A model generated the notes under the pieces. It was not told where the DNA came from, did no database searches, and worked only from the letters and a program-made list of their open reading frames with translations. A program made the position numbers and the translations under genes. A stretch of DNA of 64,000 nt. Source: Variovorax ginsengisoli. GTDB lineage: Bacteria; Pseudomonadota; Gammaproteobacteria; Burkholderiales; Burkholderiaceae_C. The stretch is taken from assembly GCF_006438845.1 (NCBI RefSeq), contig NZ_RCZJ01000001.1:310001-374000 (forward strand). Direction: 5' to 3'. Shown here piece by piece: positions 20,251-30,254 of this stretch. The stretch's first letter is position 1, and each line of letters opens with the position of its first letter.

Positions 20251-22598
20251 TGCGGCTGGAGGTCGCGCGCGGGCTCCTTCGCAGTCTCGTTCGCTGCTTC
20301 GACGGCGTCGGTGCGACACAGGCCGACGGTCCACCAAGCCGGCAGCAGCGCACGCACTTCGGGCCGTGCAAAGCGCTCGTCGAACAGGTAGAGCACACCG
20401 GCATCGTGCTCGGTGCGGATCACGCGGCCGGCGGCCTGCACCACCTTGCGCAGGCCCGGGTAGAGGTAGGTGTAGTCGTAGCCGCGCCCGTCGCCGAAGC
20501 GCACGTCGAGCCGCTCGCGCATCACCTCGTTCATCGCGTCGTGTTGCGGCAGTCCGAGGCTGGCGATGAAGACGCCGATCAGCCTGTCACCGGGGAGGTC
20601 GATGCCTTCGCCGAAGGCGCCGCCCAGCACGGCGAAGCCCACGCCGTGCCCGCCGGCACGGAAACGCGCGACGAAGGCATCGCGCTCGGCTTCGCGCATG
20701 CCGCTCGACTGCGTCCACGTCGGTACGCCGGGGTGCTCGCGCACGAAGCGGGCATGCGCCTGCGCAAGGAACTCGAAGCTGCTGAAGAACGCCAGGTAGT
20801 TGCCGGGCCGGCGTGCGTGCGTGCGGCCGATCAGCGCCGTGAGCTGCGGAAGAGAACGCGGCCGGTCGCGGTAGCGCGTCGAGACATCGGTGACGACCCG
20901 TACGTCGAGTTGGCGGGCGTGGAAGGGCGACGCCACGTCGACCTCGGCCGTGTCCTTCGGCAGGCCCAGCATGTCGCGGTAGAACGCGAAGGGCGCGAGC
21001 GTGCCGGAGAAGCAGACCGTGGTCATCGACGCCGCGAAGCGCGCGCGCAGAAAAGGCGCCGGCACCAGGTTGCGGATCGCGAGGCTGCCACCGTCTTCGG
21101 TTGTCGGCTTGACGCTCTCGAGCACGGAGTGTTCGGCCAGCGCCTCGGAGAGCCGGGCGAAGTGCAGTGCGTCGAAGAAGAAGCGCTGCAGCGGGCCCTG
21201 CGCGGTTTCGGGCGACTGTGCGAAATGCTCGGCCAGGGCGGCGACCGCGTCCTGCAACGCCGCGTTCAGCCGCTCGGGCACCTTGTCGTGCGCGATGCAG
21301 GCGTCGGGCTGGTCACGCTGCACTGCAGTCCACTCGCGGCGAAGGCGGTCGATGGTCGGGCGAACGCCGGCAGGCGCCACGGCGCGCGCCTGGTCGAGCG
21401 CAGCCAAATCGAGCGGTGCCGAGTACATGCCGCGCGCGCGTTCCAGCAGGTTGTGCGCCTCGTCGACCAGCACCGCGACCCGCCATTCCTCCTGCTTCGC
21501 CAGCGCGTAGAGGAACGCACTGCCGTCGAACCAGTAGTTGTAGTCGGCCACCACGACGTCGCTCCAGCGCACCATCTCCTGCGCGAGGAAATACGGGCAC
21601 ACGGTGTGCGCGAGCGCGACGCGCCGAAGCGTCGTGGTGTCCAGCCGCGGCTGTGCGACCGCTTCGGCGCGCGCTGAGGGCAAACGGTCGTAGAACCCGC
21701 GCGCGAGCGGGCAGGCGTCGCCGTGGCAGGCTCGCCCGGGGTATTCGCAGACCTTCTCTCGCGCCGTGAGTTCGAGCACGCGCAGCGACGTCGCCGTGCG
21801 CGCGCTCAGGCCGATGCCTTCGAGCGCGATGGCGCGGCCCGAAGTCTTGGCAGTGAGGAAGAACAGCTTGTCGGTGCGCTGCCGCGTCCAGCCGCGCAGC
21901 AGCGGAAAGGTGGTGGCCACCGTCTTGCCGATGCCGGTCGGCGCCTGCGCCATCAGGCAGCGTCGCGTCGACGCGGCGCGGTACACGCCTTCGGCCAAGT
22001 CACGCTGGCCGGCACGAAAGCCGGCGTGCGGGAAGCCGAGCACGTCGAGCTGCTTCGCGAGCACCGCGCGATGGCAGGCTTCCTGTCGCGCCCACGCCAT
22101 GTAGTGGCGGCACAGCGCCTCGAACTGCACACGCAGTGCATCGGCGGTGCAGTGCTCTTCCAACACGGTCTCTTCGCTGCTGGCGATGTCGAGATAGACC
22201 AGCGCGACGACGACGGCCGGCAGCGCGCGTGCGCGGCAAAGCATCCAGCCGTAGGTCTTCGCCTGGGCCCAATGGAGCGCGCGGTGGTTGGCGCGAATGG
22301 CGGCGAAGTCGCCGCGGAAGGTCTTGATCTCCTCCAGCCGCAAGCGCTGGGCGTCGAACCCGTCGGCCCGGCCGCGCACACGCAAGCCCTCGAATTCGAG
22401 AGACAGAGAGACTTCACTTTCGTACTCGGCATCGCGCCGGCCCTGCACCAGCAGATGCCCGGCCACGCCTTCCTGCGCAGTGGGCGCTGGGACGAAGCGG
22501 AAGTCCAGGTCGCCTGCCTTCGCGCCGAATGCGCACAGCGCGCGCACTGACACCGGCCGCAGCGGCGCGGTGTCGGTGGGGTCAGGAAGCGGTGGCAT
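20247..22598 (-). CDS. Rad3/DinG-family Fe-S helicase with N-terminal PD-(D/E)XK nuclease domain
   Basis: A 783-residue DNA repair enzyme. Residues 40-200 carry a PD-(D/E)XK nuclease signature (GRADGF with D79, then E90-I-K92). The helicase part has Walker A APTGIGKT (K225), four Cys for an Fe-S cluster in the XPD/DinG position ([14 protein letters not shown], then VCPY), DEAH box D379-H382, and late motifs [10 protein letters not shown] and [14 protein letters not shown] 22598 lies just 8 bases from a LexA box. Nuclease-helicase fusions of this kind are known in proteobacteria but their exact substrate is not settled. Coupled to nadE. Confidence 0.88.
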
Positions 22599-22604
22599 GG
22601 AATT

Positions 22605-22624
22605 CACTGGATGAATATACAGTG
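22605..22624. promoter_or_regulatory. LexA (SOS) box of the nuclease-helicase gene
   Basis: CACTGGATGAATATACAGTG is an SOS-box palindrome with the diagnostic CTG-N10-CAG core (22607-22622). Read on the minus strand it contains TATATT (22614-22619), a good -10 element, and lies 9-26 bases before the start codon at 22598. Bound LexA would block the promoter. Confidence 0.8.
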
Positions 22625-22662
22625 ACCGTGCGTGCGGCGCTTTCCAGCGGCGTTCGAAGGCG

Positions 22663-24660
22663 TCAGCCGGGTGCTCGAAGCGCGCGAACCATCGCGTCCG
22701 CCAGTTCATCGCGGGTGTACGGTTTGCGCAGCAACGGACGCCCCGGTGCGGCACCGAGCAGTTCGTTCGAGAAGCCCGACATCAGCAGCACCGGCAGCGA
22801 CGGCCGGCCTTGCCGCAGCACCATTGCCAGGTCGGTGCCTCGCAGGCCGGCACCCAATGCGATGTCGGTCAGGACAAGGCCGAAGTCCGCATCGACGGCG
22901 AGCAAGGCCAGCGCGGCTTCGGCGTCGGCGCAGGGCACGACGCTGCATGCCAGCGACTGCAGGAAATTCTGCGCCACCTGCCGCACCTCGGCATCGTCTT
23001 CCACCAGCAGCACGCGCAGGCCGGCGGGCAGGGCGCCGGCGCGGACCCCGTCGGCGGGTTCGATGGCGTCGTCGTCGTGCACGCGCGGCAGGTAGAGCGT
23101 GATCGCGGTGCCCACGCCCAGCGTGCTGCGCAGCCCGATCGCACCGCGCGACTGCTTCGCGAAGCCGTAGACGGTCGACAGTCCCAGGCCGGTGCCACGC
23201 CCGACCTCCTTGGTGGTGAAGAAGGGCTCGAAGGCGCGTTCCTGTACCGCGTCGGACATGCCGGTGCCCGTGTCGGCGACCGTGATCGCCACGTAGCCTG
23301 CGGCCGAAGGCTCGGCCTCGGCTTCGAGTTCAGGCGGCAATGCGCCGACGTTGCGGCAGGCGAACGCCAGCGTGCCGCCTTGCGGCATGGCGTCGCGCGC
23401 GTTGATGGCGATGTTGAGCAGCGCCGATTCGAGCTGCACCGGGTCGGCCAGGCACAGCGCCTCGTCGGCGTCGAGAGCGATGCCGATGCGCTGGTCGAGC
23501 GTGCGACGCAACATGTCGGTGAGCGAACCCAGCAGCGCTGCCGCGTCGATCACGGTCGGCTCCAGCATCTGGCGCCGCGAGAAGGCCAGCAGCTTGCCGG
23601 TGAGCTCCGCACCGCGCCGAGTGGCTCGCGACGCAGCGCCGACCAGTTGCTGCACCATCGGGTCGCCGCTGCAGGCTGGAAGATCTTCCAGCACCTGCAG
23701 GTTGCCGGAGATCACGGTCAGCAGGTTGTTGAAGTCGTGGGCGATGCCACCCGTGAGTTGCCCGACGCTTTCCAGGCGCTGCGAGTGGTTCAGCGCCTCC
23801 TCGCTTTTCCCGCGCTGCAACAGCGTGGCCAGCAGGCTGGCGAGCGAATCGAGAAAGCGCAATTCGTCTTCGCCGAAGCGGTTTGGCGTGCTGCAGCGCA
23901 CGCCGAGGGCGCCGATGGTGCGGCCCCTGTCGTACAGCGGCACCACCAGCGCCACGCCGCCGCCGGCGTCGTCGCCGCGCACGGGGCGTCCCTCGGCCGC
24001 CATCCGCCCGGCGAGCGTGCCGGCGTCGTTGCGCACCGTGTCGCCGACGGCTTCGTCGCCGCGCAGGCCCACGCCGGCGGCGATGCGGAACGCCAGGCCA
24101 TGCGGATCGAGCAGCAGCACCACGGCCGACTCGATTTCCAGGGCCGCCGCTGCCATCTGCGGCACCGCCGCGAGCAGCGTGTGCGGATCGCGCGCGTCCA
24201 CGGCCAGCCGCCCGAACTGCGCCAAGTGCTCGGCGTAGCGCGCGCGCTGCAGCGCCTGCTGCACGCGCGGGTAGCTGCCGACGTCACGGATCGCGGCCAC
24301 CACGTAAGGCAGGCCATGGCCATGCAGCGGGCTCAGCGCGATCTCGACGCGCACCACGCTGCCGTCGCGGCGCTTGGCGACCAGGTCGGTCTGCGTGCCC
24401 ATCGGGCGTGCACGCGGTCGCTCGGCGTAGGCATGCCGATTGGCGGCGTGGCGTGGGCGCACGGCATCGGGCACCAGCGCATCGACCGGCAGCCCGATGA
24501 GCTCGTCGCCGGCGTAGCCCAGCAGGTCGAGTGCCGAAGGGTTGGCCAGCACGATCGTTCCCTCCCGGTCGACCACCAGCAAGGCATCCGGGTAGGCCGC
24601 GAACAGCGATTGGAAGATCTGGCCGTCGTCGAAGCCGGGGTGCAGCGGTATGCGTTGCAT
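22663..24660 (-). CDS. Hybrid sensor histidine kinase: PAS-GAF-HisKA-HATPase-REC
   Basis: A 665-residue cytosolic kinase without membrane segments. PAS domain at about 15-125 ([25 protein letters not shown]), GAF at about 140-285, H-box [16 protein letters not shown] with H308, N-box [16 protein letters not shown]-boxes DTGTGM and [16 protein letters not shown], then a receiver at 545-663 with D599 in LTDIALGAG. It belongs to the HisKA group with HDFNNLL, like the LOV kinase at 40.5 kb. It follows its response regulator gene by 13 bases. The signal is unknown; GAF and PAS could bind a small ligand. Confidence 0.92.
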   Translation of the reverse strand: MQRIPLHPGFDDGQIFQSLFAAYPDALLVVDREGTIVLANPSALDLLGYAGDELIGLPVDALVPDAVRPRHAANRHAYAERPRARPMGTQTDLVAKRRDGSVVRVEIALSPLHGHGLPYVVAAIRDVGSYPRVQQALQRARYAEHLAQFGRLAVDARDPHTLLAAVPQMAAAALEIESAVVLLLDPHGLAFRIAAGVGLRGDEAVGDTVRNDAGTLAGRMAAEGRPVRGDDAGGGVALVVPLYDRGRTIGALGVRCSTPNRFGEDELRFLDSLASLLATLLQRGKSEEALNHSQRLESVGQLTGGIAHDFNNLLTVISGNLQVLEDLPACSGDPMVQQLVGAASRATRRGAELTGKLLAFSRRQMLEPTVIDAAALLGSLTDMLRRTLDQRIGIALDADEALCLADPVQLESALLNIAINARDAMPQGGTLAFACRNVGALPPELEAEAEPSAAGYVAITVADTGTGMSDAVQERAFEPFFTTKEVGRGTGLGLSTVYGFAKQSRGAIGLRSTLGVGTAITLYLPRVHDDDAIEPADGVRAGALPAGLRVLLVEDDAEVRQVAQNFLQSLACSVVPCADAEAALALLAVDADFGLVLTDIALGAGLRGTDLAMVLRQGRPSLPVLLMSGFSNELLGAAPGRPLLRKPYTRDELADAMVRALRAPG

Positions 24661-24673
24661 CGACGGTGCCGTG

Positions 24674-25402
24674 TCAGGCGGTCTCGACCTTGGGCACGAA
24701 AAGATAGCCCGCGCCGCGCACCGACTTGATCAGCTGCGGACGTTCCACGTCGGCCTCGAGCTTGCGGCGCAACCGGCCGATCTGCACGTCGATGGTGCGG
24801 TCGAACGGGCCACCGTCACGCCCGCGCGTGCGCTCGAGCAGGTGGTCGCGCGAGAGCACGCGGCCGGGCGCCTCCGCGAGCGCTGCGAGCAGGTCGAACT
24901 CGCCGCTGGTGAGCACGACTTCGTGGCCTTCGGGGTGCGTGAGTCGTCGCGCGGCGCCGTCGAGTTCCCAGCCTTCGAAGCGCTTGATCGCGGGGGCGGC
25001 GGCGGGAGCAGCCGGAGCAGCAGAAGACGGTGGCGCGGTCCGGCGCAGCACCGCCTTCACCCGTGCAAGCAGCTCGCGCAGGTCGAAGGGCTTGGTCACA
25101 TAGTCGTCCGCGCCCACCTCGAGCCCGACCACCTTGTCGACCGCGTCGCCGCGGCCGGTGACGATCACCAGGCCGCAGTGCCAGTGCTCGCGCAGCTGGC
25201 GCGCGATCGCGAACCCGTCTTCACCGGGCAACCCGAGATCGAGCAGCACCAGCGCGGGTGGGTCTTGCGCCATCAAGGCGAGAAGGTCGCGCCCGCTGCG
25301 AAGCTCGCTGACCCGAAAGCCGTGGCCTTGAAGGTAGGTGGCGAGCAGACGGGTGATGTCGTCTTCGTCGTCGACGACGGCCAGATGGAGGGGGGAATTC
25401 AC
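24674..25402 (-). CDS. OmpR-family response regulator
   Basis: Receiver domain (acidic pair in VVDDEDD, D55 in LLDLGLPGEDG, Lys in VTKPFDLRELL) joined by an Ala/Pro-rich linker to a winged helix ending KSVRGAGYLFVPKVE. 242 residues from GTG 25402. It is the first gene of a pair with the PAS-GAF hybrid kinase. No operator could be picked out upstream. Confidence 0.92.
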   Translation of the reverse strand: MNSPLHLAVVDDEDDITRLLATYLQGHGFRVSELRSGRDLLALMAQDPPALVLLDLGLPGEDGFAIARQLREHWHCGLVIVTGRGDAVDKVVGLEVGADDYVTKPFDLRELLARVKAVLRRTAPPSSAAPAAPAAAPAIKRFEGWELDGAARRLTHPEGHEVVLTSGEFDLLAALAEAPGRVLSRDHLLERTRGRDGGPFDRTIDVQIGRLRRKLEADVERPQLIKSVRGAGYLFVPKVETA

Positions 25403-25612
25403 TGCAGCATGTTAGCGCCTGCCTCTGAACTGCGGCCTGTGCGCAACACCTTGCAGGACCACGCCGACACGCAGGCGCTCACGACTCCGGCGACCGGATG
25501 CGCTGGGCGGTCGCAGCGTCAACGCCGGCGTCTCTTGAAGGGCGCGTGTGTTCTTGTCTGTGCGCCTCGCGCCCATCCATTTTTTTCACCGCGCCTCGAA
25601 GGGAGTCCGACC

Positions 25613-26776
25613 ATGTCCTCTCCAACCTCCCTCTCCGGGATGGGCGGTGTTCCTGCCTCCTCCCTCGTCGAGCCCCTTGCACCGGGCAGCGTTGTGGCGA
25701 TGGCCAGGGACCCGCATGCCTACGCAAGCGTCCACGAGCGCGCCACCCGTGCAGCGTTCGCCGAGCGCATCGCGGCGCTCAAGGGGCTCGCCTACCGCGG
25801 CGACCACGATGCGTCGCAGCCGTACGACCGTCCGCTCTATTTCGTCCCCAGTGACACCATCGCGGACATGCAGGAAGCCCACGCGTTGGGCATCACCGGG
25901 CCGCACGACCTCTTCGGCGGCGTGGTTCCGCACCCTTTCGTGCTGACCAAGGCCATCACCCATCCGCTGGTTCATGCCGACGCGGCGCGGCCCGTGGGCT
26001 GGTCCGACGACTTTGCCGCGCACGTGGCGGGCGCGGTGCTCACCGGCTTCACCGCCTTTTCGCGCGAAGACGCGCGAGCGGCTGGTTGCGCGCTGCTGCG
26101 CCTGGGTGCTGTGCGCGTCAAGCCGGTGCGTGCGACCTGTGGACGAGGGCAACAGGTGGTGGCGGATGCTGCCGCGCTGATGCGCTGCCTCGCGCCGATG
26201 CCCGACGCGGAACTCGCCGAGCACGGCATCGTGCTCGAGGAAAACCTCGTCGACCCCGTCACTTTCAGCATCGGCCAGGTGGTCATCGGCGGCTTGACCG
26301 TGACGTACCACGGCACGCAGCGACTGACGCCGGATCTGCGGGGCGATCAGGTCTATGGCGGGTCCGATCTGTGGCTTGTGCGGGGCGGTTTCGACGCGCT
26401 GCTGGCCACGCGTCCGCCGTTCGACATTCGGCTCGCCATCGACCAGGCGCGGCTTTATCACGACGCGGTCACCGAATGCTTCGCCGGCTTCTTCACCTCG
26501 CGCCTGAACTACGACGTGGCGCGCGGTCGTGGCCCGTTGGGACAATGGCGCTCGGGGGTGCTCGAGCAATCGTGGCGCGTGGGCGGCGCCACCGGCGCGG
26601 AGCTGGCAGCCCTTGAGCTGTTCCACGAAGATCCCGGGCGTGGCCGAGCACATGTGCGCTGCATCGAGGTTTACGGCAACGCCGACCTCCCGCAAGATGC
26701 GGCGATCTACTACCGGGGCGAAGTGCCTGGCATCGGCATGCTGACCAAATACACAGTCACCGATCCGGCATGCTGA
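25613..26776 (+). CDS. DUF3182-family protein, ATP-grasp-like
   Basis: A 387-residue protein resembling the DUF3182 family of proteobacteria. Segments LGAVRVKPVRATCGRGQQVV and EHGIVLEENLVDPVTFSIGQ look like the nucleotide-binding strand-loop and Glu-rich strand of an ATP-grasp fold, and DAAIYYRGEVPGIGML closes the domain; this fold call is inference. ATG 25613 has GGGAG upstream. The stop overlaps the start of the next gene (hydrolase) by 7 bases, so the two proteins probably act together. No signal peptide. Function not established. Confidence 0.72.
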   Translation: MSSPTSLSGMGGVPASSLVEPLAPGSVVAMARDPHAYASVHERATRAAFAERIAALKGLAYRGDHDASQPYDRPLYFVPSDTIADMQEAHALGITGPHDLFGGVVPHPFVLTKAITHPLVHADAARPVGWSDDFAAHVAGAVLTGFTAFSREDARAAGCALLRLGAVRVKPVRATCGRGQQVVADAAALMRCLAPMPDAELAEHGIVLEENLVDPVTFSIGQVVIGGLTVTYHGTQRLTPDLRGDQVYGGSDLWLVRGGFDALLATRPPFDIRLAIDQARLYHDAVTECFAGFFTSRLNYDVARGRGPLGQWRSGVLEQSWRVGGATGAELAALELFHEDPGRGRAHVRCIEVYGNADLPQDAAIYYRGEVPGIGMLTKYTVTDPAC

Positions 26777-27555
26777 CCACACGCCACAACACGATAGATA
26801 TCCCTGTCGATGGCCAGCACATCGCCGGCACGCTCGTCGCGGCTTCCACCACCGTGCCGGGTGTGCTGCTGGTGCATGGCTGGGACGGCAGCCAGGAGCA
26901 ATACATCCATCGGGCCCACCAGATCGCAGCGCTTGGCTGCGTCTGCCTTACGTTCGACCTTCGCGGCCACGCGCGCCATGTGAACCAGCGTCAGGAAGTG
27001 ACGCGCGAGGACAACCTGGGTGACGTGCTCGCTGCTTACGACCAATTGGTAAGCCACCCGACCGTCGACCCGGAATCGATCGCCATCGTCGGCAGCAGCT
27101 ACGGCGGCTACCTGGGCGCGATCGTGACGGCAATGCGACCGGTGCGATGGCTCGCCTTGCGGGCGCCGGCGTTGTATCGCGATGGCGATTGGGATGTGCC
27201 CAAGGGCAGACTCGACCGCAAGGACCTGGCAGCGTATCGGCAACTCGTCATCGGTGGCGCGGACAACCGTGCACTGGGCGCCTGTGCGGCTTTCCGCGGC
27301 GACGCGCTGATCGTCGAGTCGGAGCACGACAAGACCGTTCCACACCCGGTCATCGAGAACTACCTTGCGGCCTTCAAGCGTGTGCGCTCGGTCACCTACC
27401 GCGTGGTCTCGGACGCCGACCACGCCCTGTCGCAGGAAGAATGGCGGCAGGCCTATGGCAATTTGCTCCTGTCGTGGATCACTGAGATGACGATGGGGGC
27501 GCGCGGACAAAACGGGCCTGACTCGACGCGGCCTGCGTCCCCAAGTCGCGCCTGA
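26770..27555 (+). CDS. Alpha/beta hydrolase (dienelactone hydrolase/peptidase-like)
   Basis: A 261-residue cytosolic hydrolase. Visible elements: oxyanion HGWDG, nucleophile elbow G-S-S-Y-G-G (Ser), acid ESEHDKTVP (Asp) and DADHALS (His). The fold order fits acyl-peptidase or dienelactone-hydrolase-like enzymes; the substrate is unknown. Translation is coupled to the DUF3182 gene by a 7-base overlap. Confidence 0.88.
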   Translation: MLTTRHNTIDIPVDGQHIAGTLVAASTTVPGVLLVHGWDGSQEQYIHRAHQIAALGCVCLTFDLRGHARHVNQRQEVTREDNLGDVLAAYDQLVSHPTVDPESIAIVGSSYGGYLGAIVTAMRPVRWLALRAPALYRDGDWDVPKGRLDRKDLAAYRQLVIGGADNRALGACAAFRGDALIVESEHDKTVPHPVIENYLAAFKRVRSVTYRVVSDADHALSQEEWRQAYGNLLLSWITEMTMGARGQNGPDSTRPASPSRA

Positions 27556-27597
27556 GGGCCACGCGCGTGCAGGCGCCGTTTTGAATTACAAGCGCAA

Positions 27598-27795
27598 TCA
27601 GGCTCGCTGTCGGTGCGAATCGTTGAGGGGTGGGACATGCCGCAACTTTTCGTAGACAGCCAGCACTCGTTCTCTGGCGTGTGGTTCACCGCGTTCCATG
27701 GCGAATATCGCGGCGGCGTACTGATCGGTCAGGCTGTACCAAGTGCTGGCGTCGACCTCCAGCGCGTCTGCGCCGCTCTCTTTGTCGTCAAACAT
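27598..27795 (-). CDS. Small hypothetical protein
   Basis: 65 residues, starting MFDDKESGADALEV. The start is well supported by GGAGG at 27805-27801, five bases before the ATG at 27795. The protein is acidic at the N-terminus, then helical (YAAAIFAMERGEPHARERVLAVYEKLRH). No known motif. A longer in-frame version lacks such a ribosome site. Confidence 0.62.
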   Translation of the reverse strand: MFDDKESGADALEVDASTWYSLTDQYAAAIFAMERGEPHARERVLAVYEKLRHVPPLNDSHRQRA

Positions 27796-28072
27796 TTCAA
27801 CCTCCATCGCGGCGCTCGCCGCATCGGTGTGTCTGTTTGCTCCCTGTCCATCTGGGTTTAGGAGGGCGGTCCGGTCGATCGGGTAGGCCAGACAGCTGGT
27901 TGTTGTGCCGTCATCCACCGACGGGGTAAACCATGGCTAGCCAACTCTGTCACGAATTGTGTCTAGATCGACATCGCCAGCGTTGCTTCGGGTGTTTGCG
28001 AGGAAAACTGCCGCGGCTTATCGGGCATGAACGCGTAAAACCGTGCCTCACACATCGGGAACAGGAGCACAT

Positions 28073-28273
28073 ATGACTGCGAGCGGACGGTTGGCATTGA
28101 GCGTGAGCGAACTCGAAGAGGGCGAGTTTCACTACGTTCTGCTCGAGGCAGTCACGATCCCGGGAGAACTTCTGTGCTTCCGGCCGAAGGAGTTCGGTGA
28201 GCGTGGGCACCGGAGTCCGATGGATGCCTGGTTCTCAGGCTTGGGTGCCGTCCGCCGCCTTGATAAAAGTTGA
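28073..28273 (+). CDS. Small hypothetical protein
   Basis: 66 residues from ATG 28073 with AGGAG at 28063-28067. It begins MTASGRLALSVSELEEGEFHYVL; the mixed beta-alpha pattern looks like a real folded small protein, but no family is recognised. It stands alone between two intergenic gaps. Confidence 0.5.
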   Translation: MTASGRLALSVSELEEGEFHYVLLEAVTIPGELLCFRPKEFGERGHRSPMDAWFSGLGAVRRLDKS

Positions 28274-28354
28274 GCGTCGAGAGGCGCCGACGCTGCGGCA
28301 TCGACGTTCCGCTTCTTTCGTCAGGTGCGTTCCGCTTCTCCGCACTCGCCCAAC

Positions 28355-28395
28355 AAAAAGAGCCCGCTGTCTTGCAAGACAGCGGGCTCTTTTTT
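28355..28395. terminator. Bidirectional Rho-independent terminator
   Basis: A perfect 15-bp inverted repeat, GAGCCCGCTGTCTTG (28360-28374) and CAAGACAGCGGGCTC (28375-28389), flanked by AAAAA on the left and TTTTTT on the right. It can stop transcription from both sides and serves the small membrane protein gene ending at 28411. Confidence 0.92.
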
Positions 28396-28410
28396 GATTT
28401 CGAGGGTGCT

Positions 28411-28494
28411 TTAGAAGATCAGCTTGCCCAAACCGAGAACGACGGCCAAGCCGATCAAGAAGATGATGAACACGATCCAGAGAATGATTTTCAT
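28411..28494 (-). CDS. 27-residue single-span membrane protein
   Basis: Starts MKIILWIVFIIFLIGL and is almost wholly one transmembrane helix, ending GLGKLIF. The minus-strand stop is 16 bases before the strong terminator at 28355-28395, which supports real transcription in this direction. Start ATG 28494 is preceded by TTTGGATT, a weak ribosome site. Too short for automatic gene callers. Function unknown; such proteins often regulate a larger membrane partner. Confidence 0.6.
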   Translation of the reverse strand: MKIILWIVFIIFLIGLAVVLGLGKLIF

Positions 28495-28686
28495 AGTTAA
28501 TCCAAAGAGAAGGTCATACGACGCAGTGCAACTGTGCCGCCAATCCCGGGTGGCTCCGTTCGGCTGGAAGGCAGTCTCGCCGTAGGCAATTGGCGATATC
28601 ACGGGCTGGCATTGGATCGGCCGGGGCGGCCGCCGGTGATCCCACAGACCGGCTTGATGACGGTGGTTGGCACACCGGCTGGCCGG

Positions 28687-29067
28687 TCAGCGTTTGGGGA
28701 GGGCCGCGCGGGTGTGCATGCAGAAATCGAGCAAGGCCGACGTCTCGGCACCCTTCTCGAAGAAGGCATCGGCACCGGCCGCGACTGCGCGTTCACGCAC
28801 GGGCTCGTCTGCATAGTTGGACATGAGAACGACCTTTTGCGTAGGCGCACGACCGGCACATTCACGCAAGACTGCGAAGCCGTTGCCTTGCGCGAGAAAC
28901 AAGTCGATGAGCGCCAGGTCCCAATCGTCCGGATGGTCGCGCAGCCACGCGACGGCCTCGTGCTGGGTGGCAGCAATCGCGGCGATCTCGACACCGGCCA
29001 GTGGACGCAGGATCTGCGAGAGGAGTTCTCGCTGGGCCGCGTTGTCTTCTACGAGGAGCACTTTCAT
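28687..29067 (-). CDS. Single-domain (CheY-like) response regulator
   Basis: A 126-residue receiver with no output domain: acidic pair in LLVEDN, D55 in ALIDLFLAQGNGF, Ser in VVLMSNYAD and Lys in AFFEKGAE. The start at 29067 has GGGAG directly adjacent, which is too close; the in-frame ATG at 29085 is an alternative. No kinase is next to it; the LOV or PAS hybrid kinases in this window are possible partners, by inference only. Confidence 0.82.
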   Translation of the reverse strand: MKVLLVEDNAAQRELLSQILRPLAGVEIAAIAATQHEAVAWLRDHPDDWDLALIDLFLAQGNGFAVLRECAGRAPTQKVVLMSNYADEPVRERAVAAGADAFFEKGAETSALLDFCMHTRAALPKR

Positions 29068-29085
29068 CTCCCTGCATTCTCCCAT

Positions 29086-29550
29086 CCCGACCGCATTGAC
29101 ATCCCCGGTTCCCTTGCAGTCGCGGGGCCGAATACGCGTACGCCGTTCACGTGCGTTGGCACCCACCCGGTTCGCTCCCACCTGGGACGCAGCGCTGGAT
29201 TCTGGTAGGTACCTCACTGAGGGGCTGCGGCAGCAGAGCGGCGTGGAAGCTCTACAGAAGCGGCGCCGTGCTGGTCGGCGACTCGAGGGTCGTGGTGCAG
29301 GTTGGTGGCGTGCAGGTCGTCTCGTCGTTGCGATGCCCCAAAAAACCGGCTGTCCGAGCCGCCTGAACGTCGGTGCCAGTCCGCGGTAGGACGCAAACGA
29401 TGTCGAGGTCGGCGCACCGTGCATGCGCCGTGAAACACCGAGCTTGCGACCCGAGTCTCGTATTTTTCCGACGTGCGGGGTACGGCTCATCCTGCACCTC
29501 GCGTGCATGCGCGAACGCACGCTGGCTTCGCCTTTCAAACGGAGACCCTC
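29086..29550. other. Intergenic region without a recognised gene
   Basis: About 465 bases between the divergent receiver gene and the DUF3606 gene. Several short open frames exist, but none has a ribosome site and a plausible protein. It should hold the two divergent promoters; no element is clear enough to name. Confidence 0.5.
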
Positions 29551-29736
29551 ATGGCAGACGACAAGACCATTCGCGGCCCATCGGACGCCGCGCGCATCAA
29601 CCTCAACGAGGCGTACGAACTCCGCTACTGGACGAAGACGTTCAACGTGTCCGAAGCCAAGCTGCGCTCGGCGGTCGCTGCTGCAGGGGTCATGGCCGAC
29701 AAGGTGCGTGCCTATCTCGGCGTGCCCAAAAGCTGA
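29551..29736 (+). CDS. DUF3606-family small protein
   Basis: 61 residues: MADDKTIRGPSDAARINLNE, then the family core YELRYWTKTFNVSEAKLRSAVAAAG and a short tail KVRAYLG. This is the DUF3606 pattern, a small helical protein common in Burkholderiales and rhizobia, function unknown. ATG 29551 is preceded by GGAG. It lies just before the BLUF gene, convergently. Confidence 0.85.
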   Translation: MADDKTIRGPSDAARINLNEAYELRYWTKTFNVSEAKLRSAVAAAGVMADKVRAYLGVPKS

Positions 29737-29771
29737 GGGCCGCCGCGAGCCAGGGCGGCCGATGGCACGGA

Positions 29772-30206
29772 CTAGGGTGCCAGCGGCTTCCAATCCTCCG
29801 TCGCGGCCCAGGCGCGAAACAGCGGGGCGGCCGTCATCGGATCGGTTTCGTACAGGTCGAGACCGAGGCCCGGGGAGAAGCTGCGGAAGATGAGCTTGGT
29901 GCGGTCCGTCCATGCCAGAAAGGTCATCGACCAATCGCCGAACATCCTTTGGGAAACGGCACGCTGTTCCAGCACCCTGACATCGCGATGGCGAGGGTCG
30001 CGACAAATGCGTGAAAAGATATCGTTGACCGCGCCTTCGCTGCCCTCCAGATACTGGATGAACGTGCCATCGAGCAGCGCAAGGCCTCCCGTGATGCCCA
30101 GCTCGGCGTTGTTCCGCCGGGCTTGAGTCAGTATCGTTGCGGTGTCGATCGGGTTGTTGGCACGGCTGGTGTAGATGAGTCGATGGAGCGGCTTGCTGTC
30201 TTGCAT
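29772..30206 (-). CDS. BLUF-domain blue-light sensor
   Basis: A 144-residue protein consisting almost entirely of a BLUF domain, which binds FAD and senses blue light. Key residues are present: Y12 in RLIYTSRA, the Asn pair N32-N33 in ARRNN, Q51 in GTFIQYLEG, then RDPRHRDVRVLEQR and RMFGDWSMTF. No output domain, so it must signal through a partner protein. Its start follows a 14-bp inverted repeat that brackets a -10-like TAAAAT. Confidence 0.93.
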   Translation of the reverse strand: MQDSKPLHRLIYTSRANNPIDTATILTQARRNNAELGITGGLALLDGTFIQYLEGSEGAVNDIFSRICRDPRHRDVRVLEQRAVSQRMFGDWSMTFLAWTDRTKLIFRSFSPGLGLDLYETDPMTAAPLFRAWAATEDWKPLAP

Positions 30207-30210
30207 GGAT

Positions 30211-30254
30211 CGAAGGCGTTGGCGTCTCCGATTTTACAAAACGCCAACGCTTCG
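30211..30254. promoter_or_regulatory. Inverted repeat around a -10 element of the BLUF gene
   Basis: CGAAGGCGTTGGCGT (30211-30225) and ACGCCAACGCTTCG (30241-30254) are complementary over 14 bp with one bulged base. Between them the minus strand reads TAAAAT (30236-30231), a good -10. The repeat ends 5 bases before the BLUF start, so it may be a repressor site or a 5' UTR hairpin. Confidence 0.5.

Noticed and set aside
22810..24729. Plus-strand frame of about 640 codons opposite the PAS-GAF kinase
   Set aside because: Shadow frame; the minus strand encodes all kinase motifs in order.
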